Program-made: the position numbers and the translations under genes | Assembly: GCA_938005265.1 (NCBI GenBank) | Contig: CALLOA010000148.1 | Location: forward strand, 1 to 36,471 | Source: an uncultured Granulosicoccaceae bacterium | GTDB lineage: Bacteria; Pseudomonadota; Gammaproteobacteria; Granulosicoccales; Granulosicoccaceae | Reading direction: 5' to 3' | Length of the DNA: 36,471 nucleotides | Shown: positions 34,198-36,471 of the stretch, piece after piece | Layout: each line of letters opens with the position of its first letter | Numbering within the stretch: position 1 is the first letter of the stretch | The notes under the pieces: model-generated | What the model was told of the DNA's origin: nothing | Databases searched by the model: none | What the model saw: only the letters and a program-made list of their open reading frames with translations

Positions 34198-35166
34198 ATG
34201 CGTGAAGGCAAGTCAGGATTGCGTAGCCTCATCCCTCCGGTTGCTATAGCTAACAAATTCGTTGATAACGCATCAAATAATATCAAGGCGGCATTAGTAC
34301 TTATTCTTGCCGGGCTGTTCTTCTCTATTATGGCTGCCACTATAAAACTGGCTGGCCAGTCCCTGCATGTCACCCAGATCCTGTTGATACGGCAGTTGGG
34401 CATGTTGCTAATTATGTCTCCGCAAATTATTGCCAATCCGCGCGAATCTTATCGTACCGGCCGTATCGATTTACAGATGATCAGACTGGGGCTGGCGCTG
34501 GTTGCAATGACTGGTGGTTTTACCGCGATCATTCATATGCCACTCGCTGATGCGACTGCACTCGGCTTTGCCAAGAGTTTCTTCGTGACGATCTTTGCTG
34601 TCATTGTCTTGAAAGAAATTGTGGGGCCTTATCGCTGGTTAGCTGTGGTAGTCGGGTTTATCGGGGTATTGATCATGCTGCGCCCCGGCAGTGATGGCTT
34701 CACTATTTACAGCATTTATGCACTGATCAGCGCTGCCTGTGCAGGAGCTGTCATGGTGATTATCCGCTTGTTGTCGCGTACCGAAACAACTCACACCATC
34801 ATGGTATATCAAGCCACCGGTGTGGCCCTGGTCATGTTTATACCTGCGCTCTTAACATGGCAGCAACCGACATTCGTGGAATGGCTGTTACTGGCGCTGA
34901 TCGGGGTCACAGCGTACCTGGGTCAACGACTTAATGTTATGGCTTTTACCCTGGGCGAGGCATCATTGTTGGCATCACTAGACTACATGAGGTTGCTTTA
35001 TGCAGTGCTGATTGGCTTTTTTCTGTTTGGCAACCTGCCACACGCAAGTACCTTGCTGGGCGCCGTTATTATTGTTGCTGCAGCGATATTTACCATTCAC
35101 CGTGAATCGCGGCGTAAACAGTCATTGGCTAGTGCTTCGGACGGTAGGGGCTACACCAATAATTAA
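34198..35166 (+). CDS. DMT superfamily (EamA) transporter
   Basis: The 322-residue inner-membrane protein has two repeated EamA halves, each of about five TM segments. The first half runs from ALVLILAGLFFSIMAATIKLAGQ (about residue 32) to VGFIGVLIMLRP (about 161); the second from IYALISAACAGAVMVIIRLL to VIIVAAAIFTI. Such proteins export small metabolites such as amino acids or nucleosides. The first 30 residues are hydrophilic, so a start downstream is possible. It lies 38 bp after the DUF1501 gene. The substrate cannot be predicted from the sequence. Confidence 0.88.
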   Translation: MREGKSGLRSLIPPVAIANKFVDNASNNIKAALVLILAGLFFSIMAATIKLAGQSLHVTQILLIRQLGMLLIMSPQIIANPRESYRTGRIDLQMIRLGLALVAMTGGFTAIIHMPLADATALGFAKSFFVTIFAVIVLKEIVGPYRWLAVVVGFIGVLIMLRPGSDGFTIYSIYALISAACAGAVMVIIRLLSRTETTHTIMVYQATGVALVMFIPALLTWQQPTFVEWLLLALIGVTAYLGQRLNVMAFTLGEASLLASLDYMRLLYAVLIGFFLFGNLPHASTLLGAVIIVAAAIFTIHRESRRKQSLASASDGRGYTNN

Positions 35167-35184
35167 AAACTGATCCAGGTAACT

Positions 35185-35550
35185 TTATTGCTCGATTGGG
35201 AATAACAGTTCATTGCCAAAGGGGTCCTTGATTTCAATAACGGGCATTCCCCATGTGGAATGCCTGGATTCTATATTGTTCTTTTCAATTTCGGATTCAA
35301 GCTGTGATAACTCATGAGGTAACAATTCAATAAACAGCCGGGCCATTCCGGAACGATTTGCATCTTCTGCCAAAATGACCTCGCATTTACCGCCGCGATA
35401 AACTTGAGCTACTAGAACTTTTTCGTCTTCTTTATAATCCCATGCGATTTTGAAGCTCAATTTTTTTGTGTAAAAATCTATGCCCTCGGCCACGTTCGCA
35501 ACAAATATTTCGGGTCGGGTGTACCAATCCTGTTTTTCCTTTATGCTCAT
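35185..35550 (-). CDS. VOC superfamily (glyoxalase/bleomycin-resistance-like) protein
   Basis: It has 121 residues from ATG 35550, chosen because AGGA lies 5 nt upstream; a longer frame to 35652 adds unrelated residues. The paired beta-alpha-beta-beta-beta fold is visible: RPEIFVANVAEGIDFYTKKLSFKI, KCEVILAEDA and the closing VIEIKDPFGNELLFPIEQ. The DP-x-GN-x-L ending is typical. Only one Glu-type metal ligand is clear, so enzymatic or binding function is uncertain. It converges with the EamA transporter, 18 bp away. Confidence 0.82.
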   Translation of the reverse strand: MSIKEKQDWYTRPEIFVANVAEGIDFYTKKLSFKIAWDYKEDEKVLVAQVYRGGKCEVILAEDANRSGMARLFIELLPHELSQLESEIEKNNIESRHSTWGMPVIEIKDPFGNELLFPIEQ

Positions 35551-35738
35551 TGAATCCTCCGCGGAATTCGAGCCTGATAAATAATTGAAGGCGGGATTCA
35601 TTCTGTCAGGATTATGGTTCCTCCTGCATTGGAGTCTAGCGCCTTTACCCAAGTATTTGCCGACACTTTACGTGGTCAGTTGGTAAGTTCTAGTTTCTAT
35701 AAAAAACCAAGCGCAGGGCGCTAAAACCGCTCAGCAAA

Positions 35739-36116
35739 CTACCGAAAGATAGCACCTGCCAAAGAAGCAACAATAAGCACGGCGGTAGGCACAACGGTAA
35801 GTAAAAAGCCTGTGGCTCTGGTGGACGGGTCTGTTGTATAAGACCTCCAATAAACAAAGCGCCCAGCCAAATAGACAAGCCCGATTAGCGCCATAATGGT
35901 TGGAGACCAATAGATTGCTGCGATTAGCAATGACGGGATAAAACAGACAAGTTGTTCCAGGGTATTCATTTGAACACGAAATGCGCGTTCAAAATTTTCA
36001 TTACCGCTAATAGCAGGAGCCTTGACGCCGTATTTTCCACGCGCCTGGCCCACAAGTATGCCAAACATAAAAAATTGCATGATCGCAAGTATTACCACGA
36101 TGTGAACAAAATTCAT
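35739..36116 (-). CDS. MAPEG family membrane protein
   Basis: The 125-residue protein has four TM segments (about 4-23, 56-72, 74-92, 103-122) and the MAPEG signature NFERAFRVQMNTLEQLVCFIPSLL (about 41-64). These are glutathione-dependent transferases or peroxidases and eicosanoid-related homologues; bacterial members probably detoxify hydrophobic compounds. AGGAG lies 8 nt before the ATG. The neighbouring genes give no further hint. Confidence 0.9.
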   Translation of the reverse strand: MNFVHIVVILAIMQFFMFGILVGQARGKYGVKAPAISGNENFERAFRVQMNTLEQLVCFIPSLLIAAIYWSPTIMALIGLVYLAGRFVYWRSYTTDPSTRATGFLLTVVPTAVLIVASLAGAIFR

Positions 36117-36177
36117 AATTTCTCTCCTGAGTGTGGATTGCCCATTCCAGGGCTCAACAAAAAGTGTTGGTCGTAAA

Positions 36178-36471
36178 TCATATTTCCAAACAAGTATTTT
36201 TACTCACCTTGTGCTTTGGCAAGGCTGTGTAATCGACTGAATCAAGTTTCAACCATTGCGAAAACTTGCGAAGCTCCATAAAAAGCGACTGTTCAGCGTT
36301 ATAAAACTCATCACCTTCTATATGTGGTTCCCACCAGATGCCCAGTACCCGAAGGCAGCCCGTTTTTCTGTCTGATTTCAGGTCAACCCTGCAAATCATA
36401 CGGTTTTTGTAAAGAAAGGGTAATACGTAGTAGCCATATTGCCGTTTTGCTGCGGGCACATAGATTTCGAT
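36178..36471 (-). CDS. YcaQ-like DNA glycosylase / winged-helix protein, C-terminal part
   Basis: The frame is open to the right edge, so the start lies outside the window. The visible 97 residues end a protein resembling the YcaQ (AlkX/AlkZ-like) family: the EIYVPAAKRQYGYYVLPFLYKNR and RVDLKSDRKTGCLRVLG-x-WWEP segments are typical. Family members unhook DNA interstrand crosslinks or remove alkylated bases. An in-frame GTG at 36459 is internal, not a start. The catalytic Gln-x-Gln motif of this family would lie outside the window, so activity cannot be judged. Confidence 0.8.
   Translation of the reverse strand: MEIYVPAAKRQYGYYVLPFLYKNRMICRVDLKSDRKTGCLRVLGIWWEPHIEGDEFYNAEQSLFMELRKFSQWLKLDSVDYTALPKHKVSKNTCLEI

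Noticed and set aside
36178-36459. Treating the right-edge protein as a complete 93-residue gene
   Set aside because: The frame continues to the window edge with family-like residues (EIYV) before the in-frame GTG, so it is a C-terminal fragment of a longer protein.
1-36471. CRISPR arrays, rRNA or tRNA genes
   Set aside because: No regularly spaced direct repeats of 25-40 bp and no tRNA- or rRNA-like stretches were recognised; tandem repeats found here have periods of 12, 15 and 16 bp without spacers.

Overview
The window looks like chromosomal DNA of a gammaproteobacterium, probably marine or otherwise free-living, of mid GC content. I base this on the protein families present: a bifunctional PBP1b paired with a TPR lipoprotein (as in Pseudomonas LpoP), CsrA, SbmA/BacA, AlkB, a YcaQ-type protein and a DUF1800/DUF1501 pair. 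No species-level marker (rRNA or similar) is present, so the assignment is inference.

Layout. 1-2461 is an accessory island. It holds the 3' part of an IS1182-type transposase, then two consecutive toxin-antitoxin cassettes (brnT-brnA and a HigB/HigA-like addiction module). Each cassette ends in an attC-like imperfect palindrome whose first bases encode the last codons of the antitoxin. No integrase gene is visible, so this resembles a small integron cassette cluster or a remnant of one. Its right edge falls exactly on the stop codon of a core gene. 2456-5623 (minus strand) carries the peptidoglycan synthase mrcB/ponB and its likely lipoprotein activator lpoP. csrA follows at 6188 (plus), with an unusual C-terminal tail. 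6565-11567 (minus) is a three-gene unit: a secreted Ig-like protein, a CBM9-like lipoprotein and a large M16C (PreP-like) metalloprotease. 11910-15412 (plus) has a membrane-anchored YtcJ-type amidohydrolase and a Kef-type cation/proton antiporter. An amidase (minus) and a cytochrome P450 (plus) diverge around 16.9 kb from a region with a palindromic operator candidate, and sbmA follows.

19.65-19.89 kb is non-coding. It has tandem 16-bp repeats and six AGCWGGA motifs, which I flag as a possible CsrA-binding RNA. 19891-22659 (minus) is a surface-glycan-type cluster of two GT2-like glycosyltransferases and an FkbM methyltransferase. 22735-28307 (plus) has an isolated phnN, a fused 5-oxoprolinase/hydantoinase and a GT4 glycosyltransferase. 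alkB, the DUF1800 and DUF1501 pair, and a DMT-family exporter follow. The window ends with a VOC-family protein, a MAPEG protein and the C-terminal end of a YcaQ-like protein, all on the minus strand.

The most notable region is the toxin-antitoxin cassette pair. Both cassettes share the same promoter geometry: a TACAAT -10 hexamer inside or overlapping a perfect palindrome, with the toxin start codon at the predicted transcription start. This suggests leaderless toxin mRNAs that each antitoxin complex represses at the -10. Most other genes are recognisable core or accessory metabolism.
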